A DNA stretch of 64,000 nt, taken from Variovorax saccharolyticus. Lineage in GTDB: Bacteria > Pseudomonadota > Gammaproteobacteria > Burkholderiales > Burkholderiaceae_C. A program made the position numbers and the translations under genes. Below, piece by piece: positions 34,903 through 43,753 of this stretch; the first letter of the stretch is position 1; each line of letters starts with the position of its first letter. The notes under the pieces were generated by a model. That model saw only the letters and a program-made list of their open reading frames with translations, made no database searches and had not been told where the DNA came from. The stretch lies in contig NZ_JASZYT010000021.1 in the NCBI RefSeq assembly GCF_030316765.1, positions 1 through 64,000 on the forward strand, in the 5' to 3' direction.

Positions 34903-36123
34903 ATGCACACCGCTTCCGTTCAGTACTTCAAGCGCTTCGTCGGCGTCGCCGCGGCGAGCACTTTCATTTTTCTCAGTGCCTGTGGCGAATCGAAGATTCC
35001 TGCTCGGGAGATGGAGCGACCCGAGGTTGAAGTGGTAACGGTGCACATGAGGCCATTGACGGTGCGCGCCGAGCTTCCAGGGCGCACCTCAGCGTACCGT
35101 GTAGCGCAAGTGCGCGCACGGGTCGACGGAATCGTCCTTCAACGCGAATTCCAGGAAGGGTCTGACGTCAAGGCGAATCAGTTGCTCTATCGCATCGATC
35201 CGGCGCCATTCCGTGCTGCATTGGACACCGCGCAAGCTTTGCTGCAGAACGCGCAAGCGAATGTGGTGGCTGCCACATCACTGGCGCAGCGCGACAGGCA
35301 GCTCATCGGCGCCAACGCCATCAGCAAGCAGGACCTCGATAACGCGGTTGCAGCGCAGGGGCAGGCCGAGGCTGCGGTCTCGGCAGGCAAAGCCGCCGTG
35401 GAAGCAGCCAGGATCAATCTGGCCTATACCGAGGTGGTCTCGCCGATCAGCGGCCGAATCGGCATTTCGCAGGTCACCCAGGGTGCCTATGTGCAGGGGA
35501 GTGCCGCGACCTTGATGGCCACTGTTCAGCAACTTGACCCAATCTACGTCGACCTGAATCGATCCAGCGTAGCTGGGTTGCAGTGGCGTCGGGACATTGC
35601 TTCAGGCAAGTTGAAGCTGACTGGCGAAGACGCGACCAAGGTCCAGTTGATACTGGAGGACGGATCGACGTATCCGCTGCCGGGACGGCTTGAGTTCACG
35701 GACGTTACTGTCGATGCGGGCACCGGCTCGGTGACGATCCGGGTGGTGTTCCCGAATCCGGATCATGTGCTGCTGCCAGGAATGTTTGTGCGAGCCAGCA
35801 TCGATCAGGGCGTGGATGAAAGCGCGATGCTGGTCCCGCAGGTTGGGGTTACGCACGACCCCCAAGGCCAGGCCACGGTGCTGTTGGTCGGAGCCGACGA
35901 CAAGGTCGCCTTGCGCACGATCCAGGCAACGCGGACGGTTGGCGATCAGTGGGTAGTCGATGGTGGCTTGGCCGAAGGCGAAAAGGTCATAGTGGCCGGC
36001 CTGCAGAAGGTGGCCCCCGGAACCCAGGTACGAATGGTTTCATCGGCGGCGGTACCAAAACCTGCTTTGGCATCAGGCGCTCCGGCTGCTGCCGCATCGA
36101 TCGCGTCGACCGAAGCCAGATAG
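34903..36123 (+). CDS. RND efflux membrane fusion lipoprotein (AcrA/MexA type)
   Basis: A 406-residue periplasmic adaptor. The signal peptide ends at lipobox LSAC before GES. RPLTVRAELPGRTSAYRVAQ begins the barrel domain; VRARVDGIVLQREFQEGSDV and AYTEVVSPISGRIGISQVTQG form the lipoyl domain halves, flanking an alpha-hairpin (about 105-175). LLPGMFVRASI is the usual late signature. The C-terminal 30 residues are an Ala/Ser/Pro-rich tail. It is the first gene of the tripartite pump operon. Confidence 0.92.
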   Translation: MHTASVQYFKRFVGVAAASTFIFLSACGESKIPAREMERPEVEVVTVHMRPLTVRAELPGRTSAYRVAQVRARVDGIVLQREFQEGSDVKANQLLYRIDPAPFRAALDTAQALLQNAQANVVAATSLAQRDRQLIGANAISKQDLDNAVAAQGQAEAAVSAGKAAVEAARINLAYTEVVSPISGRIGISQVTQGAYVQGSAATLMATVQQLDPIYVDLNRSSVAGLQWRRDIASGKLKLTGEDATKVQLILEDGSTYPLPGRLEFTDVTVDAGTGSVTIRVVFPNPDHVLLPGMFVRASIDQGVDESAMLVPQVGVTHDPQGQATVLLVGADDKVALRTIQATRTVGDQWVVDGGLAEGEKVIVAGLQKVAPGTQVRMVSSAAVPKPALASGAPAAAASIASTEAR

Positions 36124-36136
36124 CCAAAGTCCGACC

Positions 36137-39100
36137 ATGTCAAAGTTCTTCATCCAGCGGCCGATCTTTGCGATCGTGATTGCGCTCCTGATCATGCTTG
36201 CTGGGGGACTGTCGATCTTGACGCTCCCGGTTGAACAGTATCCGCAGATCACGCCACCGACGGTGCAAGTCGCCACGATGTACCCTGGGGCGTCGGCTAC
36301 CACGGTACAGGACACGGTGGTCCAGGTGATCGAGCAGCAGATGAGCGGACTCGACCACTTGCTCTATCTCTCCTCGGTCAGCGACGATACTGGACAGTCC
36401 ACGACAACGCTCACCTTCGCGCCAGGAACGAATCCCGACGTTGCGCAGGTCCAGGTACAGAACAAGCTTCAGCTTGCCACGCCTCTGCTGCCCGCGCAGG
36501 TTCAGCAGGCCGGCATCCGTGTCACGAAATCCAGCACCGCGAACCTTCTGGTGGTCGGCTTTGTGTCGACGGATGGGCGCATGAACAAATTTGACATCGC
36601 CAACTTTGTGGTGTCGCATGTCCAGGATCCGATCAGCCGGATCAATGGCGTTGGCAACTTCAACGTGTACGGAACCCAGTACGCCATGCGAATCTGGCTC
36701 GATATGCCAAAGCTGTACAGCTATGCACTTACGCCGGTTGACGTCACTGCGGCGATCACAAACCAGAACGTGCAGGTTTCCGGCGGCCAGCTTGGGGGCG
36801 CGCCGGCGGTCCAGAGCCAGGAGCTGACGGCGACCATCACCGCCGCCACACTGCTGCGAACGCCCAAGGACTTCGGCGCAATCCTTCTCAAGGTTCTGCC
36901 CGACGGCTCCCGAGTGCAGCTGCACGATGTCGCGCGGATCGAACTCGGCGCCGAGAGTTTCAGCGTCGACACCAAATACAACGGCAAGCCAGCCTCGGGG
37001 ATGGCCATCCAGCTCGCGACCGGAGCGAATGCGCTCGCTACAGCCACTGCCGTGCGCAACCGCATTGATGAACTGTCGAGATACTTTCCGGCCGGCTTGA
37101 AGGTCGTGTACCCAAACGATGCGACGCCCTTCATAAAGGAATCGATAAAAGAGGTGGTGAAGACTCTTCTTGAAGGCATCGTGTTGGTCTTCCTGGTCAT
37201 GTTTCTCTTCCTGCAGAACATTCGCGCCACGATAATTCCCACGATAGCGGTACCGGTGGTGCTGCTTGGCACCTTTGGCGTGATGGCGGTTCTGGGCTTT
37301 ACGGTCAATACGCTTTCGATGTTCGGCCTCGTGCTGGCGATCGGCCTTCTGGTGGACGACGCCATAGTCGTGGTCGAGAACGTCCAACGCGTCATGGAGG
37401 AGGAGGGTCTCTCGGCGGCCGACGCAACGCGCAAGGCAATGGCGCAGATCTCCGGTGCGCTCTTTGGCGTGGCAATGGTGTTGTGCGCGGTGTTCGTTCC
37501 GGTAGCGTTCTCGGGTGGCACGGTTGGTGCGATCTACCGGCAGTTCTCGCTGACGATTGTCTCGGCGATGCTGCTCTCCGTCTTCGTCGCCCTTACGCTG
37601 ACGCCAGCACTCTGCTCGCTGATCCTGAAGCCCGGCATGGTGCCTGCACTTGGGTCGACGGGCTTCTTTGGCTGGTTCAATCGCTTTTTCGATCGGTCCC
37701 GGGAGCGCTACGTTCAAGGGGTGCGCCATGTGATCCTGCGTTCGACCCGTTGGTTCGCGATCTATGCTGCCATCATTGCCTCGGTGGCTTGGCTGTTCAT
37801 TCATCTGCCGGCATCTTTCCTGCCGACCGAGGACCAGGGTTTTATCTACGTCCAGGTACAGACCCCTCCCGGAGCGACGATGGAGCGCACTGGCGTCGTT
37901 CTCGATGCCATTGGCGAGTATCTCGCAAAGGACGAGACCAATGTGGTCGAGAGCAGCTTCCAGATCAATGGCTTCAACTTCGCCGGCCGTGGGCAGAGCC
38001 AAGGACTCGTCTATGTCCAGCTGAAGGATTGGAGCCAAAGGGAGAACCCCGAGCTTAGCGCCGGTGCACTGGGAGCGCGCGTGGCGAAGCATTTCGCGTC
38101 GTACAAGGACGCCGTCATCATTCCAATCAATCCGCCGGCGATCCAGGGGCTTGGCACCGCATCGGGTTTCGATTTCGAGCTCGAGGATCGCGCAGGGGTA
38201 GGGCACGAGAAGTTGTCCCAGGCCTTCGATCGGCTGCTCGAGCTCTCCAGGCATGACCCTGATCTCTCGTTGGTACGGCGCAACGGGCTGGCCGACAACC
38301 CGACATTCAAGGTCGACGTGGATCGCGAGAAGGCAAGCGCGCTGGGCGTCGCCATCACCGACGCGGATCAGGCCTTCTCAATTGCCTGGGGTTCGAAGTA
38401 TGTCAACAACTTTCTCGACACCGATGGCCGCATCAAGAAAGTGTATGTGCAGGCCGATGCGCCGTTCCGGATGAATCCGGACGACCTGAGTCAACTCTAC
38501 GTGCGCAACGACCAGGGCGGAATGGCGCCGTTTTCGTCTTTCGCCAAAGGTTTGTGGACGTTCGGTCCACCTCAACTACAGCGCTACAACGGGGTGCCGG
38601 CAATCGAAGTTCAGGGGCAAGCGGCACCGGGCCGAAGCACCGGTCAGGCAATCGCGGCCATGGAGCGTCTCATGAAGCAGATGCCGGCGGGAATCGGTTA
38701 CGAATGGACTGGAATTTCGCTTCAGGAACAGCAGTCCGGCTCGCAGGCGCCGTACTTTTACGGGCTGTCGATTCTGGTGGTCTTTCTCTGCCTTGCCGCG
38801 TTGTATGAGAGTTGGTCGATTCCGCTCTCGGTGCTTCTGGTTATCCCGCTGGGCGTCTTGGGCGCACTTGGCGCAACGACCTTGTCCGGCCTCTCCAACG
38901 ACGTGTACTTCCAAGTGGGTCTGCTCACGACGATCGGGCTGTCGGCGAAGAATGCCATCTTGATCGTCGAGTTTGCGCGCGAACTGCAAGCCAAGGGACG
39001 AAGTGCAAGGGATTCGGCTGTCGAAGCCGCTCAGATGCGTCTAAGGCCGATTCTGATGACCTCGCTGGCTTTCGGACTCGGCGTGATGCCGCTCGCGATT

Positions 39101-39298
39101 GCCAAGGGTGCCGGATCGGCAAGCCAGAACTCGATCGGCATTTGCGTCCTAGGTGGCATGGCCACTGCGACCTTTCTAGCCATCTTCATGATCCCGATGT
39201 TCTATGTAGTGGTCGCACAGAGGCTGGCTGGGTCGAAGCCGCTGACCGGCCCGCTTCGGCCGACCCCAAAGGGCCTCGCAATGCCAGAGAGACCGTGA
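36137..39298 (+). CDS. RND multidrug efflux transporter, HAE1 family (AcrB type)
   Basis: A 1053-residue inner-membrane proton/drug antiporter. MSKFFIQRPIFAIVIALLIM and LPVEQYPQITPP open the first helix and porter domain. GLLVDDAIVVVENV in helix 4 contains the paired aspartates of the proton relay, and a second set of helices begins near 540. Length and layout fit AcrB/MexB. It lies 13 bases after the adaptor gene, and the outer-membrane gene follows one base later. Substrates cannot be read from the sequence. Confidence 0.95.
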   Translation: MSKFFIQRPIFAIVIALLIMLAGGLSILTLPVEQYPQITPPTVQVATMYPGASATTVQDTVVQVIEQQMSGLDHLLYLSSVSDDTGQSTTTLTFAPGTNPDVAQVQVQNKLQLATPLLPAQVQQAGIRVTKSSTANLLVVGFVSTDGRMNKFDIANFVVSHVQDPISRINGVGNFNVYGTQYAMRIWLDMPKLYSYALTPVDVTAAITNQNVQVSGGQLGGAPAVQSQELTATITAATLLRTPKDFGAILLKVLPDGSRVQLHDVARIELGAESFSVDTKYNGKPASGMAIQLATGANALATATAVRNRIDELSRYFPAGLKVVYPNDATPFIKESIKEVVKTLLEGIVLVFLVMFLFLQNIRATIIPTIAVPVVLLGTFGVMAVLGFTVNTLSMFGLVLAIGLLVDDAIVVVENVQRVMEEEGLSAADATRKAMAQISGALFGVAMVLCAVFVPVAFSGGTVGAIYRQFSLTIVSAMLLSVFVALTLTPALCSLILKPGMVPALGSTGFFGWFNRFFDRSRERYVQGVRHVILRSTRWFAIYAAIIASVAWLFIHLPASFLPTEDQGFIYVQVQTPPGATMERTGVVLDAIGEYLAKDETNVVESSFQINGFNFAGRGQSQGLVYVQLKDWSQRENPELSAGALGARVAKHFASYKDAVIIPINPPAIQGLGTASGFDFELEDRAGVGHEKLSQAFDRLLELSRHDPDLSLVRRNGLADNPTFKVDVDREKASALGVAITDADQAFSIAWGSKYVNNFLDTDGRIKKVYVQADAPFRMNPDDLSQLYVRNDQGGMAPFSSFAKGLWTFGPPQLQRYNGVPAIEVQGQAAPGRSTGQAIAAMERLMKQMPAGIGYEWTGISLQEQQSGSQAPYFYGLSILVVFLCLAALYESWSIPLSVLLVIPLGVLGALGATTLSGLSNDVYFQVGLLTTIGLSAKNAILIVEFARELQAKGRSARDSAVEAAQMRLRPILMTSLAFGLGVMPLAIAKGAGSASQNSIGICVLGGMATATFLAIFMIPMFYVVVAQRLAGSKPLTGPLRPTPKGLAMPERP

Positions 39299-39299
39299 C

Positions 39300-40760
39300 A
39301 TGCAAATCTTCAAAAACGGTGCTCTAGCCTCGGCAGCGGCGATCGTTCTGGTCGGCTGTAGCCTGCAGCCCCTCTACCAGCGGCCGGCGGCGCCGGTGGC
39401 CGCCTTCTACCCCACGGGCGAGGGCTACGGGACGGCGAGGCCCGCTTCCGCAAGTCTGCCGCCTGCATCCGAGACCGGTTGGCGAGACATCCTTACGGAC
39501 AAGCGTTTGCAACAGTTGGTGGAGATCGCTTTGCGGAACAATCGCGACCTTCGCGTCGCCGTTCTCAACGTAGTGAAAGTTCAGGCTCAATACCGCATCC
39601 ACCGCTCTGACATGTTCCCTCAGCTTTCCGTCTACGGACAGGGTTCCAAGTCGCGCACGCCCGGCACACTGGAGCAGAGCGGGAAGCCCTTGGTCGTGCA
39701 TTCTGCGACGGCGGGGCTGTCGGTGGCCTGGGAGGTCGATCTGTTCGGGCGCCTCCAAAGCCTCACCGATGCAGCATTCGAGCAATACATGGCCAGCGCA
39801 CACGCGCGCCAGGCCGCCGAGATCCTTCTGGTCTCCCAGGTCGCCAGTCAATACTTGGCTACGCTCTCGTCGGACGAGCGACTCGTGGTCACGCGAGACA
39901 CCCTGGACGCGGCGACGAACGCGCTTGCGATAGTGCAGCGTCGGTTTGAAGTCGGGACCGCATCCGATCTCGACGTCAGTCAGGCACAAACGTTGGTCGA
40001 GCAAGCCAAGGGAAATGAAGCGGAGCAACTGCGCTTGAAGGCACAAGCGCTGAACGCTCTGGTGCTGCTTATAGGGGAACCGATGCCGCTGACGCTGGCG
40101 CCTTCGACTCCGCTGAGTGAGCAGGCTATCCGCGATGACGTCCCGGCCGGCCTGCCGTCTGACTTGCTGACCCGGCGTCCGGACATTCTCGAAGCCGAGG
40201 CGCTCTTGCGCGCCGAGAACGCGGACATTGGTGCTGCCAGAGCGGCATTCTTTCCCCGCATCGCGCTGACCGGCTCGTTCGGATTGGCAAGCTCTACGTT
40301 GGGAGGACTGTTCGACGGGGGCTCGGGCGCGTGGGCCTTCGTCCCATCGCTCGCTGCGCCGATCTTTGACGCGGGGTCCAACCGAGCCAACCTGGACGTC
40401 GCGAAAGTGAGCAAGGACGTGGGGATCGCGCAGTACGAGAAGGCGATACAGACAGCTTTCCGGGAGGTTGCAGACGGCCTCGCGGCTCGGGTCACCTTCA
40501 ACGACCAACTCGTCGCCGCGTTACGCCTCGCGGACGCCCAGTCCAGGCGTGTACGCATCGCGCAGGTGCGGTTCGAGACCGGGTTGGACGGGTACCTCAA
40601 TGTACTCACGGCACAAACCGATCTTTACAACGCCCAGTTGGCACTTGTCTCGGTGCGCTTGAGCCGGCTGGAGAGCCTCGTGGACTTGTATCGATCGCTC
40701 GGTGGCGGCTGGGTTCAGGATACAGGCGAGATGCGGGCCGTTGCGAGTGAGCTCCGGTAG
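39300..40760 (+). CDS. RND outer-membrane factor lipoprotein (NodT/OprM type)
   Basis: A 486-residue TolC-like protein with lipobox LVGC near residue 20. GWRDILTDKRLQQLVEIALRNNRDLRVAVLN, LSVAWEVDLFGRL and TRRPDILEAEALLRAENADIGAARAAFFP are diagnostic. It closes the tripartite pump operon. It is one of two NodT-type channels in the window; the other belongs to the AaeB-type system. Confidence 0.93.
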   Translation: MQIFKNGALASAAAIVLVGCSLQPLYQRPAAPVAAFYPTGEGYGTARPASASLPPASETGWRDILTDKRLQQLVEIALRNNRDLRVAVLNVVKVQAQYRIHRSDMFPQLSVYGQGSKSRTPGTLEQSGKPLVVHSATAGLSVAWEVDLFGRLQSLTDAAFEQYMASAHARQAAEILLVSQVASQYLATLSSDERLVVTRDTLDAATNALAIVQRRFEVGTASDLDVSQAQTLVEQAKGNEAEQLRLKAQALNALVLLIGEPMPLTLAPSTPLSEQAIRDDVPAGLPSDLLTRRPDILEAEALLRAENADIGAARAAFFPRIALTGSFGLASSTLGGLFDGGSGAWAFVPSLAAPIFDAGSNRANLDVAKVSKDVGIAQYEKAIQTAFREVADGLAARVTFNDQLVAALRLADAQSRRVRIAQVRFETGLDGYLNVLTAQTDLYNAQLALVSVRLSRLESLVDLYRSLGGGWVQDTGEMRAVASELR

Positions 40761-41102
40761 AAAGTTGAATCATCCGAGCCGGGGCGCGAGAACCGGCACC
40801 AGCCATACAGCGAATGCGCCGTGACTTCGGCAAAGAGTCGTCCCAAGGGGAGGACATCGATCTATGTGTCAGGCGACACGACAGAAACACCTCTTCGGTT
40901 GGGGAGAGGTTCGGGCTTTTCCCATCGCGGCGTGTGTTGCCTACGTCGCTTCAGCCGAAACACGGAACGCGGCGCGTGCAATTTTCAGGCAACCGAACGG
41001 CGAGATAGTTCGTCCATGGAAGGTTCGAATCCACGACCCGGCCATAAAGCCCGGCTGCAGCCGCAGCCATTTCGACAGTTCAATACCTGCCAGGAGTTCA
41101 TC
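40761..41102. other. Gene-free stretch
   Basis: I see no gene in these 340 bases. An in-frame open reading upstream of the repeat protein reaches 40821 but has no signal and poor composition. A T-loop-like string (GGTTCGAATCC near 41024) has no matching stem and is not a tRNA. Confidence 0.45.
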
Positions 41103-41495
41103 ATGAAATCGAAGACCCTTTTTGCCCTTGCCATCGTCGGCATGCTTGCAGCCGTGGGCGCCCAGGCCGAAACTTATGACGGCGTGCATCCGATCACCGA
41201 TCAGGCGAGCCGCGCGACGGTCCGCGCCGGAGCTGTCTACGCCGCCGACCACGCCGACCCGTACGACGACGGCGCGCAGTCGGGCGTCTCGACCCCGTTC
41301 GTCTCCACAGTCACGCGCAGCTACGAGCGGGCGCAGGCTGTCAAGGCTGCGCACAGCCCGAATCCGTATGCGGATGGCTACGACGCCGGCGTCCCGGCGC
41401 CCATTGTCTCGACGGTCAGCCGCTCGGCCGTCCGTGCGCAGGCAACGTCCGCCGCGCATGCTCTCGGCAGCAATGCATGGGGCGAGGCGTACTGA
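41103..41495 (+). CDS. Secreted protein with 35-residue tandem repeats
   Basis: A 130-residue protein. Signal peptide MKSKTLFALAIVGMLAAVGAQA is followed by a mature part built from about 2.7 copies of a 35-residue unit. Unit 1 is about 35-69, unit 2 is 70-104, unit 3 is 105-130 and incomplete. The shared pattern is (T/S)R(S/A)..RA.AV.AAH..NPY.DG...GV..P.VST. CAGGAG precedes ATG 41103. I do not recognise the family; its RA.V.A core recalls DUF4148-type small secreted proteins of Burkholderiales such as the one at 46920. A periplasmic or surface role is inferred only from the signal. Confidence 0.7.
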   Translation: MKSKTLFALAIVGMLAAVGAQAETYDGVHPITDQASRATVRAGAVYAADHADPYDDGAQSGVSTPFVSTVTRSYERAQAVKAAHSPNPYADGYDAGVPAPIVSTVSRSAVRAQATSAAHALGSNAWGEAY

Positions 41496-41527
41496 CGAGT
41501 ATCGTGAGTTCACGAGTTTTCTGTACC

Positions 41528-41550
41528 GCGGCCGGCATTGCGCCGGTCGC
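41528..41550 (+). terminator. Strong hairpin after the 35-residue-repeat gene
   Basis: GCGGCCGGC (41528-41536) and GCCGGTCGC (41542-41550) pair over nine bases with one G-U and a five-base loop, 33 bases past the stop. There is no T-run, so intrinsic termination is uncertain; it may instead stabilise the mRNA end. Confidence 0.4.
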
Positions 41551-41646
41551 GCGAGCGAGCGATCGACACGATTCTTCCGCCGCTGAGGTCTGCCGTCAGC
41601 CAGGCTCCTCGCAGTCGCATGCATCGCTGTACCGAGAAACTGGAGG

Positions 41647-41763
41647 ATGGCCGATGTGATGCCAGGTGTGGCCTTCTGGGATCAGACCGCAGCACTTGCC
41701 CGCAAGTCGCTCACCGGACCACCTGAAGTCCTAGCTCAGACATGGGGCGGGACTGCGTTGTGA
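41647..41763 (+). CDS. Possible small protein, 38 residues
   Basis: A short frame with natural-looking composition, MADVMPGVAFWDQTAALARK then SLTGPPEVLAQTWGGTAL. TGGAGG lies directly before the first ATG (too close), but is well placed for the in-frame GTG 41656 or ATG 41659, which would give 35 or 34 residues. The aromatic and Leu pattern suggests one amphipathic helix. I recognise no family; it may be a real small protein or chance. Confidence 0.3.
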   Translation: MADVMPGVAFWDQTAALARKSLTGPPEVLAQTWGGTAL

Positions 41764-41884
41764 CGTAGCGCACCTGGAATGCTTCAGGGCCCTGATGCAA
41801 GAGCCCTAGCCACGCCAAAGTTTCTCGCGGTGAACGTGGGCCACCAGTCGCGCAAGTTCTTCTGCGCCTTCCATGCCACGCTGT

Positions 41885-41898
41885 GTTGCAAGCGCAAC
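41885..41898. promoter_or_regulatory. Near-palindrome GTTGCA-AG-CGCAAC
   Basis: This matches GTTRCA-N2-TGYAAC with one mismatch (C for T) and is itself a GTTGC-N4-GCAAC palindrome. It lies 77 bases before the LRAT-like gene start. It is similar to sites at 7729, 19468 and 42831. Confidence 0.3.
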
Positions 41899-41975
41899 GC
41901 CGAAACCGAACTTGGAAATCGTTTGATAGCACTCCCTCGGAACACTCATGTTCATTGCTATATGAGGGCGCAGTC

Positions 41976-42386
41976 ATGAAGACCATGAACTTTTCGGTAG
42001 GCGATCATCTTGTAACGCCGCGGTGCGGGTATGTTCACCATGGCATCTATGTCGGAAGCGGACGCGTGATCCACTACGCGGGATTCAGCCGTCTTTGGTG
42101 GCCGGGCCCTGTCGAGGAGATCTCAGTCGAGCTTTTCTCTCTTGGACATCCGGTTTCCGTGCACGTCGTACCCGGTCGTCGCTTCGACGGGCCGGGCTGC
42201 GCGGATCGTGCGCGGCAGCGTCTTGGCGAGAGACGTTTCTCACTTTTCACCAACAATTGTGAACACTTCTCTGCTTGGTGCGAGCAAGGCATCAGTCGCA
42301 GCACCCAGATCGAGGCACTGTACGCTCGCCTCTACATGGCGCTCGTTGCCTTCAGTACCTTCGCCCTACCCATTCTTCGTCGCTGA
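41976..42386 (+). CDS. LRAT-like NlpC/P60 (permuted papain-fold) protein
   Basis: A 136-residue protein with the hallmark of the LRAT/H-rev107 group. It has a His box HHGIYVGSGRVIHY (His22 and His33) and the cysteine motif NNCEHF (Cys95). These form a permuted NlpC/P60 catalytic triad used for thioester acyl transfer, phospholipid acyl hydrolysis or amide cleavage. Residues 117-133 form one C-terminal hydrophobic helix, so it is probably a tail-anchored membrane protein. GAGGG lies eight bases before ATG 41976; longer in-frame readings lack a site. Bacterial members are little studied and the substrate is unknown. Confidence 0.78.
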   Translation: MKTMNFSVGDHLVTPRCGYVHHGIYVGSGRVIHYAGFSRLWWPGPVEEISVELFSLGHPVSVHVVPGRRFDGPGCADRARQRLGERRFSLFTNNCEHFSAWCEQGISRSTQIEALYARLYMALVAFSTFALPILRR

Positions 42387-42457
42387 TGCTGGCGACTGGC
42401 AGATCCGTCGAAGCAGCCCCTGGGCCTTCGTGCCGCCCGCGACGAGCAAGCAAATTT

Positions 42458-42473
42458 CGTTTGATATCAAACG
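42458..42473. promoter_or_regulatory. 16-bp perfect palindrome CGTTTGATATCAAACG
   Basis: An uninterrupted perfect palindrome in the short gap between the LRAT-like gene and the small conserved gene, about 100 bases before ATG 42572. It has no T-run. It is a plausible operator for a dimeric regulator; no regulator gene is adjacent. Confidence 0.4.
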
Positions 42474-42571
42474 CAATGGACCCGCAGCAAAGTTCCACGA
42501 ACGCGAAATCGGCGTGCAATGCCAGGACTCGACCATTGAAGCATGCGTTGATATCGTCCCAGGAGGATGCC

Positions 42572-42787
42572 ATGAACCCGACATTCGATTCGCAACCGGT
42601 GACAAATTTTGAGCTGCGCTTCCAGTCACTCGACCGGCACGGGCGGTCATGGTCATTTGCTTGCGATGGCGAAGGTCACGTCGACATGGATGCGATGACC
42701 GAGAGCGTGCGAAACAACTACTTGTTCGCGCGTGCCCTCATCGGAATCGACTTGGACACGCCACAAGTCCGGTCGATCTCGACCTGA
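42572..42787 (+). CDS. Small hypothetical protein, Burkholderiales type
   Basis: A 71-residue cytosolic protein starting MNPTFDSQPVTNFELRFQSL and containing GHVDMDAMTESVRNNYLFAR. AGGAGG sits five bases before ATG 42572, the best ribosome site in this region. From memory, small proteins with this FELRFQSL...G.V.(L/M)D....RNNY.(F/Y)AR pattern are widespread in Burkholderiales and lack a known function. It is not co-directionally tight with either neighbour. Confidence 0.75.
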   Translation: MNPTFDSQPVTNFELRFQSLDRHGRSWSFACDGEGHVDMDAMTESVRNNYLFARALIGIDLDTPQVRSIST

Positions 42788-42830
42788 GCTGGTTCGACAA
42801 ATGAATCCTGCATGTGAGGGCGACATTCTC

Positions 42831-42844
42831 ATTGCAGCTGTAAC
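42831..42844. promoter_or_regulatory. Near-palindrome ATTGCA-GC-TGTAAC
   Basis: This matches GTTRCA-N2-TGYAAC with one mismatch (first G is A). It lies 119 bases before ATG 42964, in the gap that should hold that gene's promoter. It is similar to sites at 7729, 19468 and 41885. Confidence 0.35.
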
Positions 42845-42963
42845 GCTTTGGACCAAAGGTGAAACGATTCTGAGACCGTCTTGCCCGACACTTCAATCAG
42901 AGTCTTCAACATCTGCAGCCGAGCAGCCATTCAACGGCTTACGAAACCACCGGGTACCTGAAT

Positions 42964-43710
42964 ATGAGCGGAAGCAACAAGGAAGACGTCTCCGCAGGAT
43001 CGAAGGTAAAGCACCACCTCTTTCGAGGCATGGTCGCGGCAGCACTGTTGGCTACTTTGCCGACCTATGCGGAGACGGCGAACCCAGATGCGACTGGCTA
43101 TGCATCCTGCAAGATACCGGCTTCAGGCACACCGAGCACTCAGTCGCCCAGTGGAGAGGGCACTGGCGAAATCGGCACGTTCGGACTGGAATCCCAACTT
43201 GAACGCGCGCAGAAAGACATCGCTCGGCGAGATTTCGACCAAGCTGCGAGCGAGCTGAGAGAAGTGGCTTCATCACTTGGATGCCAAGCCCTGCACGCCG
43301 ACGCAGGCATGGCCGCGCGGTTGCGCAGGGACGAGAACGCGTTGCGCAAAGCGGCAGACGAGGTCGCGGCCGGCCAGGTCGTTCATCGCAGGCACATCGA
43401 TCGCAAGATTGCCCGCATCAGCGCGACCCTGGCGCTCCATTACTACACGGAGGCCACAAAGGCTTGGGAGAAGCGCAAGCTTTCCGAAGCAGGTGCCGCG
43501 CTGGCAGCCTCTGCGCGATACGCCGAGCGTGGTCTGGCCTCGTACGGCTCACGGGCAGACGACAGGCTGCGGGCCACGGTCAACTTCGGAGAGAAGCTCG
43601 GAGGCGAGGACGCTGCGGCAGCTGAATCGAAATTCAACGCATACCGTCAAGAGCTTGGGGCGGTCATAGACAGGTTGGAGCGCGCTACCGTGCAGCTGGC
43701 AGATGAATGA
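42964..43710 (+). CDS. Exported helical hypothetical protein
   Basis: A 248-residue protein. A long polar n-region precedes a Sec-type hydrophobic core (HLFRGMVAAALLATLPTYAE), with cleavage probably near residue 36. The mature part after a Gly/Ser/Pro-rich linker is almost all helix, rich in Ala, Arg and Glu (about 75-248), with repeats of the type ARRDFDQAASELREV and EKRKLSEAGAALAASARYAE that look TPR-like or YfdX-like. No catalytic motif is visible. No clear ribosome site is seen before ATG 42964. Function unknown. Confidence 0.7.
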   Translation: MSGSNKEDVSAGSKVKHHLFRGMVAAALLATLPTYAETANPDATGYASCKIPASGTPSTQSPSGEGTGEIGTFGLESQLERAQKDIARRDFDQAASELREVASSLGCQALHADAGMAARLRRDENALRKAADEVAAGQVVHRRHIDRKIARISATLALHYYTEATKAWEKRKLSEAGAALAASARYAERGLASYGSRADDRLRATVNFGEKLGGEDAAAAESKFNAYRQELGAVIDRLERATVQLADE

Positions 43711-43753
43711 GCGTGCTGTGACTTGCGAATGAGTCCTTTCGACACGAAGAGGA

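Larger units (their letters stand above)
41496..41975. other. Intergenic region with a hairpin and one candidate small gene
   Basis: About 480 bases between the repeat protein and the LRAT-like gene. A strong hairpin (41528-41550), a possible 38-codon gene (41647-41763) and a near-palindrome (41885-41898) are listed separately. Nothing else is supportable. Confidence 0.45.

Noticed and set aside
36140..38254. Long minus-strand frame across the RND transporter
   Set aside because: Shadow of the RND gene; no start signal, no recognisable domain.
41010..41055. tRNA-like T-loop (GGTTCGAATCC) with a downstream CCA-like end
   Set aside because: The stem around the loop does not pair and no anticodon or D arm can be found.
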